A DNA stretch of 64,000 nt from Dimorphilus gyrociliatus. Taxonomy: Eukaryota; Annelida; Polychaeta; Dinophilidae. The stretch covers positions 434,001-498,000 of the forward strand of contig CAJFCJ010000003.1 in NCBI GenBank assembly GCA_904063045.1, read 5' to 3'. Position numbers and translations under genes: made by a program. Each line of letters begins with the position of its first letter. Positions within the stretch are counted from its first letter, which is position 1. Below, in pieces: positions 36,001 through 46,893 of the stretch. The notes under the pieces are model-generated. The model was not told the origin of the DNA and did no database searches. It saw only the letters and a program-made list of their open reading frames with translations.

Positions 36001-38816
36001 TGAAGAAATTCTAACAAAACAGGTGAAAATTGTCGACTTTATTATATTAGCTACTTAAATTAAGCAATTAAAGACTGATGTGCTTATTATACAAGCTACT
36101 TTGAGAATTTTTAATGGAATTGTTTGCTCAAAGGCAAAGTAATTTTAATGATTTGTTTAATTATTGATCTATCTTTTTATGTCTCTTGACCATTTTACAA
36201 TTTGGTTCCGTGAAATAAAACTCCAAGTGCTTTCAAATCCCGCCTACTACCGACAGCCTTTGTCTTCCCATGCCTCCTTTCTCTTCTGTTTGTTCTATTC
36301 TTATTCGGTGTTCATCTCTATAGGCTGCCATTGTTGATGGAGAAAAGACTTTTTAAATGAAGAAAAGGTAGAGCGAGTGAGAAAGAAATTCTATTTAAAA
36401 ACATACACGGGTGTAGATTGGCTGGTGAAATAATAGAGAAGGAGAAAGAATACAAAAGAAACAAAAACAGCTCTTGGCAGGCATCAATTTTCTACAATTT
36501 TTTCTACCAGATTATGAACAATGATGGATTTTCACCAAATGTCTCCTCACCATCCATAAAGAAAGGCGCAAATTAAACGACAAATGGTAGAAATTCGCAA
36601 AGAAGCTGACGACAAACGAATAACAAACAACCTCGTGTCAAGAATTTGTGTATTTCCAAACCAATCCGATATATATTGGGGTTAGACTATGAAGGAAACT
36701 GTATAGGGCCAATCAATGCCTTTCGGTCGATGTATAGAATCGATTCTGTAATAGTAGGAGCGTTAAAGAGCTCGGGGAAAAGACGGTTTGGTAAAAAAAA
36801 AAAGGGGGGCCGTTCGATTTGGACGCCCAGTTGCGTGTTGGGGGTGGCGTTAATTGGTATAGTGGGACAAGGCGATTCGAGTCACGAATTTGACTGAGAA
36901 GCACCTGCTGGATGTTAAACTGACACTCTGACACTTTTCATCCGAATTATTCGTCATTTTGTATCGATCTAATGAAGCTAAGTACATTGGAAGGAGGGTG
37001 GACTCCCTTTAGATTGTAAATCCTATTATTTATGGTAAGGAAAGATACTTGGGAATATGAAACAGTTGGTTGGACGTACATAAAAATTGATAGATGCCAG
37101 AAAGTGTTTTTTGAGTAGAGGAGGTTGCAAATGCTCTTGATAATTCCCCTAATCCCTTTACAAGTTTGCCTATTAATCGCACAACGTTGCTTTGTTGCGA
37201 AGAGGCTAATACAGTGTATAAATATATTATGTACGTTTAAATTAGCCCTCTTGACACCTCTCGCTTTCTCGCTTAAATAGACAACTCAATTGGATTATCG
37301 CTTCTCACTAAGGCACTTGCAAGACTCTTTCAATTCTGTTTCCTACTCGCGAACCAACGTCTCAATATCACCCTTAGCCCCTCCCCAAAGACGCTTATAA
37401 GATTTTGTCGAACGATCGAGCTACCGGCAATTAAAAAGAGAACTCTTTGACGCTTAGCGATTGCCCTATTATGCGACTCTATTGTTTAGTCTCAATTGGA
37501 AATTTCGAGGGTTCTTCAACCTCAACTAATTGCAACGACTCCTGGCAGAAGATCGAAATTTTGTTGATTTTCGTCTCTCGAAATACAACAAAACTGTACT
37601 AGAATCGTCGTTATCGTCCTTTAGTTTCCTTTTTCAATCGATTCTTCTCTTCGACTTTCCTCACGAGGAGCGGAGAAAGAAAAGCTGGTCGGCGTTATTA
37701 AGTTACGATACTTGGCCTCACGACCCGTTTGCTCTACGTTAACGTTAATCTTATCAACAAAAAGAAATACTTGGACATTTTTCTCACCACAAATACAACC
37801 ACAAAATCTTCTTTTCCCCATTAATCCCCCCGCAATTTTGTAGGCCTACCTATTCCTATTCCTTATACGGAAAGTAATCGTGTTAAGCGTCTAGCGATAT
37901 TATTGGATTTAATGGAGCAGAAAGGAGAGCTGAGAGTTTATATTATCGCCTACCTATTTCGCAAGATTTTCCTGTATATCGAGTTGATTTGCATTCGCAA
38001 AGTGATGAATTATCCATTGAATAGCATCTTCCCCCGTTTTTGCAGGGATTGTGTACAAGACAGAAATCTTTCTCATCTTCTTTCGCTGCGTGTTTTCCAG
38101 TTATCTTCGGAGCTCGTTTCAATCTGAGATTTAATAAAATGGAAATCGATTTTTGATTAATTAATTCTCTGTCTTACCTGCCACACTGGGAAAAGAATAT
38201 ATTCTTAATAGTTCCTTTTAACTTGTCCGCAAAGAAGGAGGCAATGTTGGCTAATTTGTACAATTTTAATTCGAAGCTGCTCGGTAAGCCACCAAAGTAG
38301 ACTCTATTGAATTTGGAAGAAGGATGAACTTCAGATGGCGATTCAACTTTCAGCACCTGAATTGATCTATCATCCACTTTGAAAAGAAGATGATTTCGAG
38401 CGAAGAGAATATTGATCTTATGAAATCGGTTATCGGTTATCGTACGATCATCTTTAACAGTATACGGAAAGCTAAAAGGAGGGAAAAGAAGGGAAAAATT
38501 ATGCTTTTATTTAGGGCAATTGGCCACTGGAGGATAATATTCCAAACCTGGTAAATGATTCTAGAAAAATTTTGAAAACAAGTTTGCCATCTTGTATTGT
38601 TAATTCGATAAAATCTCTTCCAGAAGTCTGGGTGTACATAAGCAGACCTATCTTCTCTGTAGTCTTAAATTCGAATTCCAACGATCCATTTGAGCATGGA
38701 TTCCATGTTTGAAATGCTACATAGGCCCCGGTCACGTCCTCAAGAAACAGTGTTCTGGCCTGTGCGATAGCAATAACAAGCGTGAAATGCAGCAAGGAAA
38801 GAAAATTCAAGGCCAT
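21042..38816 (-). CDS. NRXN1: Alpha-neurexin, complete
   Basis: Presynaptic adhesion receptor that binds postsynaptic partners such as neuroligins. Twenty-two exons join in phase to 1535 residues: 38548-38816, 38178-38471, 37954-38123, 35562-35717, 35224-35384, 34358-34834, 33978-34287, 33781-33924, 32333-32544, 29193-29301, 29026-29067, 27865-28022, 27386-27789, 26985-27133, 26697-26816, 26287-26486, 25982-26159, 24528-24623, 24358-24460, 24239-24254, 21807-21976 and 21042-21711. Order: signal peptide (1-20), LNS1, EGF1 (207-244), LNS2, LNS3, EGF2 (617-660), LNS4, LNS5, EGF3 (1021-1058), LNS6 (1060-1250), S/T/P-rich stalk, transmembrane helix (about 1451-1473) and tail. The tail has YKYRARDDGSYKVDESKNY, as in vertebrate neurexins, and ends in the class II PDZ ligand EWFV. 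The last acceptor has nearby NAG alternatives. The symbol marks the family; vertebrates have three paralogues. Confidence 0.96.
22431..22440 (+). promoter_or_regulatory. CTCF-like motif TAGAGGGCAC
   Basis: Matches AGRKGGCR. It is the first of the copies inside neurexin intron 20. Motif match only. Confidence 0.3.
22637..22648 (+). promoter_or_regulatory. CTCF-like motif CAGAGGGCGCAC
   Basis: Very close to the vertebrate and insect CTCF core (AGAGGGCGC). It lies in neurexin intron 20. Confidence 0.35.
22826..22839 (+). promoter_or_regulatory. CTCF-like motif AATAGGTGGCGCGC
   Basis: Contains AGGTGGCGC, the form best known from Drosophila CTCF. It lies in neurexin intron 20. Confidence 0.35.
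23061..23076 (+). promoter_or_regulatory. CTCF-like motif CCAATAGGTGGCAC
   Basis: The CAATAGGTGGC core is shared exactly with the copy at 24151, although the outer flanks differ. Confidence 0.35.
23287..23300 (-). promoter_or_regulatory. CTCF-like motif CCACTTGGTGGCG (minus strand)
   Basis: The minus strand reads CCACTTGGTGGCG, which fits the CCAN3GRKGGC layout less strictly than its neighbours. Weakest member of the set. Confidence 0.25.
23540..23568. repeat. Perfect inverted repeat GGCGTGAAA ... TTTCACGCC
   Basis: Nine-base arms (23540-23548 and 23560-23568) flank an 11-base loop inside neurexin intron 20. It could form a hairpin or be a dimer-binding site. The arms are GC-richer than their surroundings. 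Confidence 0.55.
24151..24166 (+). promoter_or_regulatory. CTCF-like motif CAATAGGTGGCCCTAG
   Basis: Shares CAATAGGTGGC with the copy at 23061. It lies 73 bases 3' (on the neurexin strand) of the 16-base microexon. Confidence 0.3.
24691..24758. promoter_or_regulatory. Inverted pair of TATAGATGGCG motifs
   Basis: TATAGATGGCG at 24691-24701 and its exact complement CGCCATCTATA at 24748-24758 face each other with 46 bases between. Both match the AGRKGGCG core. They lie in neurexin intron 17, 68 bases from exon 18. Confidence 0.45.
25880..25981 (-). other. Candidate alternative 3' extension of neurexin exon 17 (SS4 position)
   Basis: The normal donor (AGAG|GTAAAG) ends exon 17 at 25982 in phase 1. 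The reading frame stays open through the intron to a second donor, GAGG|GTAAAC, which would end the exon at 25880, also in phase 1. The extension is 102 bases, or 34 codons, and is rich in lysine and charged residues. In vertebrate neurexins splice site 4 inserts 30 residues into LNS6 at the same place. Use of this donor is inferred; no transcripts are available. Confidence 0.4.
30855..30902. repeat. AT-rich near-palindrome in neurexin intron 9
   Basis: GTATATATAGATATATATT and AATATATATCTATATAC are near-exact complements around a 2-base centre, giving a potential hairpin of about 20 base pairs. It is probably a microsatellite by-product. Confidence 0.6.
31512..31565. promoter_or_regulatory. 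Candidate intronic enhancer with E-box, AGGTCA pair and octamer
   Basis: Within 54 bases of neurexin intron 9 lie three sites. GTCACGTGAC (31512-31521) is a perfect palindromic E-box, the CLEAR form. TGACCT and AGGTCA (31518-31523 and 31533-31538) form an everted pair of nuclear-receptor half-sites inside a perfect 9-base inverted repeat (31517-31539). ATTTGCAT (31558-31565) is the POU octamer. This local density is unusual in the AT-rich surroundings. Confidence 0.45.
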
Positions 38817-41800
38817 AATTTAAATGTTGAGAGAATAATCCCCCTAATCCGTCATATGGAGAGAGAAAATTATAAACGAAAGCGCTTCTTCTTGATTGAA
38901 TTATCCCAATTCTGGACGGGAATGTTCCAAAGTGACATTTATGATTGAATTAGCATTTGATTGCGGTCCTTATCAACTTCTTATCTCGTTTTTATTTAGT
39001 GACCGCTTTGACCTGAAGGAGAAATCAATTGATACAACATTACGTTAATTGTAGATTATAATAATAAACGATATAAAAGTATAGGCTTGTACGTATGTGA
39101 AAGATGAGACGGTGGAAGGAGATTGATGCGTTTATCGGGCGCGTAATTGACGCTTGATGGGATAAATATAATCTGCGTTTCTTCATCTAAATTATGAAAA
39201 AGCTGTCTAATGCCTAGTTATCAATTTATTGCAATAACACACCTTTTACTTATTATTCACCCACTTTACGTAATGAATAAGTAACAGAGTTATTATAAGT
39301 TTATACGTAGATAATTAAGTATTTAATAAATTATTAAGTAATAATTAAATTAACTATAGCGTTCGAACAACGGTAAAGCGTTATTTCCGTTTAAGGTAGT
39401 ATAGATTATGAATACTTCCGATACAACAAGACAAATGTTCGATTTTTTAATCTTGCAACTGACAATTAGTAATTAGGTCTATACAGGGAACATTCGATTT
39501 TCTGCCCTTACCAAAGTTCCCTTTGTAAGAATTGGCGTGTAAAAATTTTATCCGCCTAATAATCTATTGATCCCGACGAAATCCAGTAAATTTCCTTCGA
39601 AAGAACGAGAACCATAAAGATTTCGCTGCCGCGTCTTTTTTTTTATCTCTACTGTATACTTTCTCACACCCCTTCTTCGTTCCCCCTTCTCTCTCTCTCT
39701 CTCTCTCTCACTCTCTCACTCTCTCACTCTCTCTGTCTGCTCGTCTCTGTCTCTCTTCCATCTCTCATTCCTCTTCCGACTATTGATTGTCTCCATTTAT
39801 CTTATCGCCTTGACTGCATTTAAAATCTATATCCTCCTACTCGTAGCCGTCTCTCTCGTCAGACTCGAGTATCTATAAATATTGCTAGCCCGAGTGTATC
39901 TAAACTAAGAAGCGTCACGTGGCTTTAGTATCACTGAGTAGCCCCCGAATTTTTCGATTATTAAACAGAAAATTGATGTACGACTAATCGATGCAAAATT
40001 AAGGTGGATCATTAACATTTGCTTGCTCACGCTCAACGGATGTCTTGTTATTTACCACACATTTCGCTTCATTACCCTCCAATACTTGAACAAATATCCA
40101 TTACTAATTGCTAACCTTCAATTACCCAGACTTGAATAATTAATATCTCTTTATACTACAACACATCATAAATAACGCTGGAATTCGTATCACAGCAGTG
40201 GATTACTCAAATTCACGCCCAGGTCAAAAGGTTCAGTCTATATTCTCAGTTAGACGATCATCATTTCTCAGAGATCGTCTATGACGTGCTCAAATAATCC
40301 CTTCCCTATCTAATCAAACATTGAAATCCCGATTTTCTCTCGTCTTCATATCCATAATAGTGTCGAGAGAGGACGGTTGCTTTTTGCAGTCTAAAAAGGA
40401 TTAACTGTGACTGTTACTGTTTATCCGCTTTTCTCGGGGACCAATAGGCCCATCAGCTAACCTTTAAGTAAAATTCCCCAAGTGCTATTCTTTTTGTTTG
40501 TTAACCGAAAACTTCAATTGTTATTTCTTTTCCTTCAGTAATACTAATATTTTATTCATCCATTAATTGGGGCCTTCATTAAAGCGTATATTTTTGTTAG
40601 TTAGTTTGCGTTTTTATCTGTTATTTTAACACACCTATTTCGTCTTTTACACGCCTATATTCTATTTTTTAATTCGCACTCGAAAGTTCCTTTATTCTAC
40701 AGTAATTAAATATTAAAAGATTGTGAAAAGAAAAATACACAAATATATCGCTTTTTTGTATTTTGATACTATTAAATAAATGATAACGAAGAAGATCGAC
40801 GTCCAATTTATCTTATCGTCGTCTCTTAGTATTTAATCGAGTACGTATAAATATTACTAGTTTAATACAAACACAAGGCACTCGAAAGAATATTATATCT
40901 AGAGTGATGATTAGCATACACACAAACTACCCAAGGCGACAATATTTTGTACTCACTACAGCGAAAAAAACCGCTATGACTAAATGGAGAGGCGACAATA
41001 TGGCCATTGTTATTGAAAAGAGGAAAAAAAATCCAAAATGGACAGATACCAGCTGTCATTCTTGAGCTTTCGATTTTATACATAAAAAAAGAATGTCTCT
41101 TTTACTAGGCTTATAAATAAATAATAAATAAAATAAATCAAAAACGTTTTACACACATCTAAATTTAATAAACTTATATATTATGTTTATTTAAATATAT
41201 CAAATATTAAAGTTAGAGATAATTGTATATTTGCTAACTATAGTATGCGAATATGCCAATGTCTTTAGTTGTATATACTGTATAACTACGAACTTATACA
41301 TCTTTAAAGATGGCTTAAATACGTACACAAATACATAGAATACAATTATACTTGGATACATACAGTATTTTCTAATAAATATATATTTATGTATATTTAA
41401 ATGAATGTAATTCACCAACTAACATTGTATGCATTTCCTTTTTGTTCTACGGATAGATCTGTAGACTTAGGGTTATAAAAAGGTTTCTACTAATATCTAT
41501 TATTTATAGCTGGTAGAGTTACATTTAAATATGCTGAACATTCAATATTAATGTGAATACTATAGCGAACAGATATTTTTAAACATTGACTATGCACACA
41601 CAGACAGTATAAATTTATATATATATATATAAATTTTTACTTCATATAAAAGAAGATATCACTTATTTATTATATGTATATTACATATTCTTTATTCAAC
41701 AAATTAGATACAGTGGTAAAAAGAGCCCCTTTGCCAAACTATGCTATTATCATCTTTAGACAACTTGATAAATTCAAGAAAGTATAAGAGTGGTCACGTA

Positions 41801-43593
41801 TAACTGGAATATCATCCTCATATTCAAATAGTCCTATCTATGTATATATGTATATGAACGCATATTAGATATAAATATATATTTATATACAAGCATATTC
41901 ACTTATATAAACAATATAACATATGCAATTAAAGATATAGAGAATTTTTTCCAGAGGATGAATTAAAAGATTATATATAATGTATATATATATATACTGT
42001 ATATATATCGTTTCTATTTAATTAAAAATATATTCAAATACTCCAGAAATTACATAAAATTCAATTCATATGAATATAATAATATTTATATATTCTGTAT
42101 TCCATATATGATATGTATACTATATAGCTATGAAATAACTCTAGGCCTACGTCGCAGAAGCAATTTATTAAGCAACAGACGTTTTATATAAGGTAGAAAG
42201 ACGAGACTATTATCTTATCAATAATTTATAAGCCTATTACTTTATTTTCAAAAATTTGTTATACATACCTCCACCAGCAGAAATATATTCATAAATATAT
42301 ACAAGACAAATATATAAGTGACAGTATATATTTTGTATAGCCACTTGAAAACCGGAAGTAAGAGTGAGACGTTTCTCCAAGTCTATTAGGCTTGTTTGTC
42401 TCCGCTGTTTGTAAGTATTTGTCTGGTGAGAAGGAAAGTAATTTTCTAGGCGTTTGCGTTCTAGATGGAGCATCTCATTTCGACACTGGCGTCATCTATT
42501 GAGAAGAATATACTTAATAAGCCTCGTTAATCCATATTACGCGAAATATCTTTTTCAGCTTATTTACATGTGGTCATGACAAACGCCATTTGCAGCGTAT
42601 CTTTTTTTTTAGAACATAGATATTTTCTGTCAACTTTTCACGCCTACTGACAATGCCGAATCCCCCAAGTACCCTACATATTTTCTATATAATTTCCAAT
42701 TATACCTTTTCAATCCTTTTTAAACGAAAATATGCTAACACCTCATTCTTAAAATAGTAATATAAAGCTGTAAAATAAGTGGATGAACTTCAAGTACTAT
42801 TGTTCCTTTCCATTCACTGCACCAAATTAGCTGACGTAAATACTTTTCGTCTTTATTGCCTTGTAATTACGAAGAGGATTCTGTAATCTGGGTTCAACTA
42901 GTAAGACTCGCTTAAGGTTTTGGTATTGCCAAATCACCGGATCTTGTAGAATCTGAACTAAAAAAGTAAGTAATGGAGTTTTTCTTTTCAATTATACATG
43001 CCGGTATTACATTCCCGGACACTGCAATTCTTTATTAGAAATTCTACCAAATATAGACCAATCACTCAAGGTTACTACGTGACAAAAAAAGCGAATTATA
43101 CCCTTGTTATATTTTTATTCGCTGGTGTTTCTGTCTATATCTGACAATTATACCTTTTAAGCTTCCTCTACAATACAAAAACCTCTAAATGCGAGTAAAA
43201 AGAGAAAGAGGTAAAAAAAGAGCGACTTTTTCATTGGGATATTATGTAATTGCTATCTGCTCTCTTATTACTTTTTTTCTTTTTTGTTAAGTCTTTCAAT
43301 TTCACTTTTTCCTCTTAGAAGTTTGCTTTTTTATGTTCCATTCATGGAAAAATTAATAATTTTTCTTTTCAACTATTTCATTACTTAAGGACATTTCCTT
43401 TGCAATGTTCTTTATATGACAAGAACTTCTTCAAAGAACCGTTCGGCTTTGAACAAAACTATGTCCAAATTTATGGACACCGTATTATACCTTACTGTTT
43501 TTTTTTTCGGATTGTCGTTTTCTTATCGTCTATATTTATATAGTTTAAAATTATATTCACAGTTTAATCTATGATTTTATAAATTATTAACAA
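38817..43593. other. Neurexin upstream region and gene desert before FRG1
   Basis: About 4.8 kb in which I find no coding exon of a known family. It contains the neurexin promoter side, a CT-rich microsatellite (39688-39770), AT tracts with TATACTGTATA near 41275 and 41990, and CCGGAAGT, an ETS core, at 42352-42359 on the plus strand. Open frames at 40862-41083, 41200-41418 and 42237-42473 (all minus) are AT-rich and unassigned. Long-range regulatory DNA for neurexin is possible but not shown. Confidence 0.55.
39688..39770. repeat. CT-rich microsatellite
   Basis: A long CT run with CA and GT interruptions, upstream of neurexin. Confidence 0.8.
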
Positions 43594-44568
43594 ATGGCCG
43601 ATTATCAGCTACTTAAACGTGGTAAATTAAATTTGAAAAATGATTCGACTTCCAAGTAATATTGATATTTAAATTGAAAAATTCGGTTACATTAATCCTT
43701 TATTACCTATTATCGTTCTAGAAAGAAACATAAGCGTAAAAAGAAGAGAAAGAATGATGATTCTGACAAAGATAATGTATTAACTTCAACCGATACGCTG
43801 AGACACGGAGGATGGTGGATTATAGACGAATTCGAACAGATTGTTGGCAACGTTGCTTTAGAATTTCATGTCAAGAGTATGTCGTACGCCGAAGCACAAG
43901 ATAATGGTTTATTTAAACTGGGATATCAAACTGATTCGGGAGAAGAGCCTAAAGAAGAGGGTATCCTTACAGCAATGAAAATTGGCGAAACGAAAATCGC
44001 ATTAAAATCTGGATTTGGAAAATATTTAGGTTTAGAAAAGTACGTATACGTAGAATTCTATTTCAAGCAATTAAATTGAATGATAGACTATTTACGAAAT
44101 GTTTAAAGACTGGAAAACTAAAAAAATATTAACATTGTGTCTTATTTCAGAACTGGTATAGTTTCCGCTAGAGCCGACGCAATCGGAAGAAACGAGCAAT
44201 GGGAACCTGTATTTCAAGAGGGAAAAACCGCTCTAATTGGACCTAATGGCTGTTTTTTAGGAGTCGATGAAGTAGGTACGCTTCAATGTCTTAGCAGATC
44301 GGCTGGTGAAGATGAATATTTGTCAATAAGAACAAATAACACTCGTGTTAAAAAATCGAAAAAGGACTTACCTATCGAGGAAATGTCTGCCTCTCTCAAA
44401 GACACAGAAGTGAATTATGTGAAAAAGTTTCAAAGTTTTCAAGATCGTAGGCTAAAGATTAACAAGGAAGATACATCAGCTTTAGATCAAGCTAGCGAAA
44501 AAGGAAATCTACACGAAGTCCTATTGGACAGAAGAGAAAAAATGAAATCGGATAAGTTTTGTAAATAA
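43594..44568 (+). CDS. FRG1: FRG1 family actin-bundling / RNA-processing protein
   Basis: FRG1 is a nucleolar and Cajal-body protein with a fascin-like fold; it binds RNA and F-actin and associates with spliceosomes. Three exons join in phase (43594-43655, 43722-44039 and 44151-44568), giving 265 residues (human 258). An N-terminal lysine-rich nuclear signal (KKHKRKKKRK) precedes the fascin-like domain, which has GGWWII, ALKSGFGKYLGL and REQWEPVF-like NEQWEPVF motifs. The conserved tail INYVKKFQSFQD appears as VNYVKKFQSFQD. The protein ends LLDRREKMKSDKFCK, matching human LLDRRAKLKADRYCK. The start ATG gives MADYQLLK, like human MAEYSYVK. All family landmarks are present. Confidence 0.96.
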
Positions 44569-46893
44569 CCATAAAAATTTCGTAATATGTCTGTTTTTAC
44601 TAAAAATAATACAACATATATTAGCTGTATATTTAGGTTTAGTGTAAACTATTATATAACTACTATTTACAATATCGTTAACTAACTTGTCAACATACTA
44701 CATACTATACATGACATCATTTGGACTTTATCTTCTCTTTAGTAATGGATATCTAATAAAGAGTTATAGAGTAAAAATAATATCAAGAATTCCATTTATA
44801 GCAAAACTCTTTTCATATTTTTAATAAGTGGATCAAAATAGAGTATCTAGGCGTTCCTGTTGGACATAATACGTACTTATTAAAGTGCGCGTAACCTTCT
44901 TTTCAGCAGAATAAAAAAGAATTGTCTTTTGATGAATCTTCGTTAGTCATTACAAAAAGAATTTTTTGTTATTATAGAGATAATTCAAATTAACTAAATT
45001 TGCTATAATCTTAAATAGAGATCAAACAGGAATATGATCGATGAAAATCGACTTTTCTTTTTTTAATAGCGAATTACTTTTTGATACTTTAGGGTTGCAA
45101 TTATTCGTACAATTTTTAATAAACACTTGAAACAATTTAAAGAATTATTACGTTTCGTTCTAATTTAACTATTGTTCTTTGTCACGTTAAACGTGATAGT
45201 CTATTGAGCTGCTAGATGCTTATTTTTAGATTGCTGTTCTATTATAAAATATTGTATACATCCTTTTCTCTTCCCGTTTACTCACAAATCTCTTCCTCCC
45301 TTTCTCTTTCGCTCTGGCTCTCTCTTTCTCTCTCTCCCGCTCTCTTTGTATCCGTCAACAAAATTAATAATTTAATATATAATAAAAATTCTCATTTGTT
45401 TTCTCTGAAGCCAACGAAAAGTTCAGGTTCCTGAAAGATCCTTCAATTAAGGGATGACACCTATGAGAACCGTTACATTTCAGTATATTAGATGTCAGTT
45501 TTACGCCGATTAAGAGTATTTAAAGCAGATGGGACTCCTTCATTGGAAATTAAATTGATATTAGAACAAACCTAAAGAGGCCAATCGTTCTCATCACTTA
45601 AGTCACGATTGTATCTATAGAATTTTTACACAAGTAATTACATTTATCTCTTATCTAAGTTTACAATCGAAAAGCTATTGAATAGATTTCAATTAGGTAA
45701 AAAGGTATATTTTGAGGGAGAAAAACAGGCCACATATTTATTACCCTTTCCCTCTGAATTTGTGCAAATATTTATAATATACTGCGCCACCTATATTACA
45801 ATTTGATTGTTAAAGAAATTTGAGAAATTAAGTTAACCGACTACAGATAAGAATAGTTCTTTTGCTTATCTGACTGATAATCGAATAAGGAAATAATGGT
45901 ACATAAACAATTTCAGTAAAAAATATATAAAACTACATATAAAGAGAGAGCAAACAACTCACAAAAGCTTATATAGTATTAGTTCATTTGTTATGCATAA
46001 CGAAGTTAGAAGAAAAATGACAGTCTCGATATTCCTTTATACTTCAATTAATTTAACAAGACTACTTACTGTTGTGGAGACTAAGCATCTATTTCTCATA
46101 TAATCTTTTTCTATAACTATGTAAGATCCTCTCTTCAGTAGATATCTAACAAATAAGAGTCTTTACCTACTCCCCTCCTTCATTTATATACAGTTAATGT
46201 AAGACAGCCTTAATTATCATATATGATAATAAAAGTAGACTCCATAGAGAAACAGTAACAAATGATGTAAGAGGAATGTAATATTCCATCGGTTACTTAC
46301 CAGTGAAGAAAGTAACCTTCTAATCACCATTTCTTAAGTTTTTGTTTAAAAATTTGTATTATACAAAAGAAATTCCATATAAATAGAAGAAAAAGCTACA
46401 TCTCTTCGTCACTTTTTCAATCAATTTTTTCAGTAATGGAATGAAAGTAGAATAAAAAGTTAGTAAAAAAAAAAAAGAAACAAAACAATAGAAAAAATAA
46501 AACAGTTTTGAACAAAAAATTACAAATACGTTATTAACTTTTTGTATAGTTTTTTTACGTTATAATCACAAGATATCCAATTTTTTTCGTTTTTTACAAT
46601 GTTTATTATAATAAATCAATTTTTCATTATTATTTTAGATTTTCTTTCTCCTCTTTTCTTCTCTCTATCTTTATTTTTTGATTTCTTAATTTTTTTCAAT
46701 TAGCAAAATAAGGAAATTAATATTTTAGTTGTTTTCCTGCTCTTTTTTTTAATTAGTGTTACTAAAAAGAAATTATAAATTGTGATCATTCATTCAATCA
46801 TTCCCTCTCTCTCTCTCTCTCCCATTCAGGACACTACCCTATATCCCCCTCCCCTTGCATACCTCTCCCTCTCATTCAAAATTCTTGTCATTA
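44569..46893. other. Convergent 3' flanks of FRG1 and SNX8
   Basis: No coding exon is supported. The stretch has AT-rich sequence, pyrimidine-rich runs near 45285-45345, poly-A near 46466 and a CT repeat at 46805-46822. A CTCF-like motif lies on the minus strand at 45783-45797 (ATAGGTGGCGC). The open frame at 45216-45434 is low-complexity. Confidence 0.6.
45783..45797 (-). promoter_or_regulatory. CTCF-like motif ATATAGGTGGCGC (minus strand)
   Basis: Contains AGGTGGCGC between the convergent FRG1 and SNX8 genes. It is an isolated copy outside the neurexin cluster. Confidence 0.3.

Noticed and set aside
36646-36934. Open frames in neurexin intron 3
   Set aside because: I searched here for the EGF1 exon. 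The real one is at 37954-38123, with six cysteines and matching phases, so this is intron.
42237-42473. Minus-strand open frame of 78 codons before FRG1
   Set aside because: The N-terminal half looks vaguely protein-like, but no family or exon partner was found, and the C-terminal half is AT repeat.
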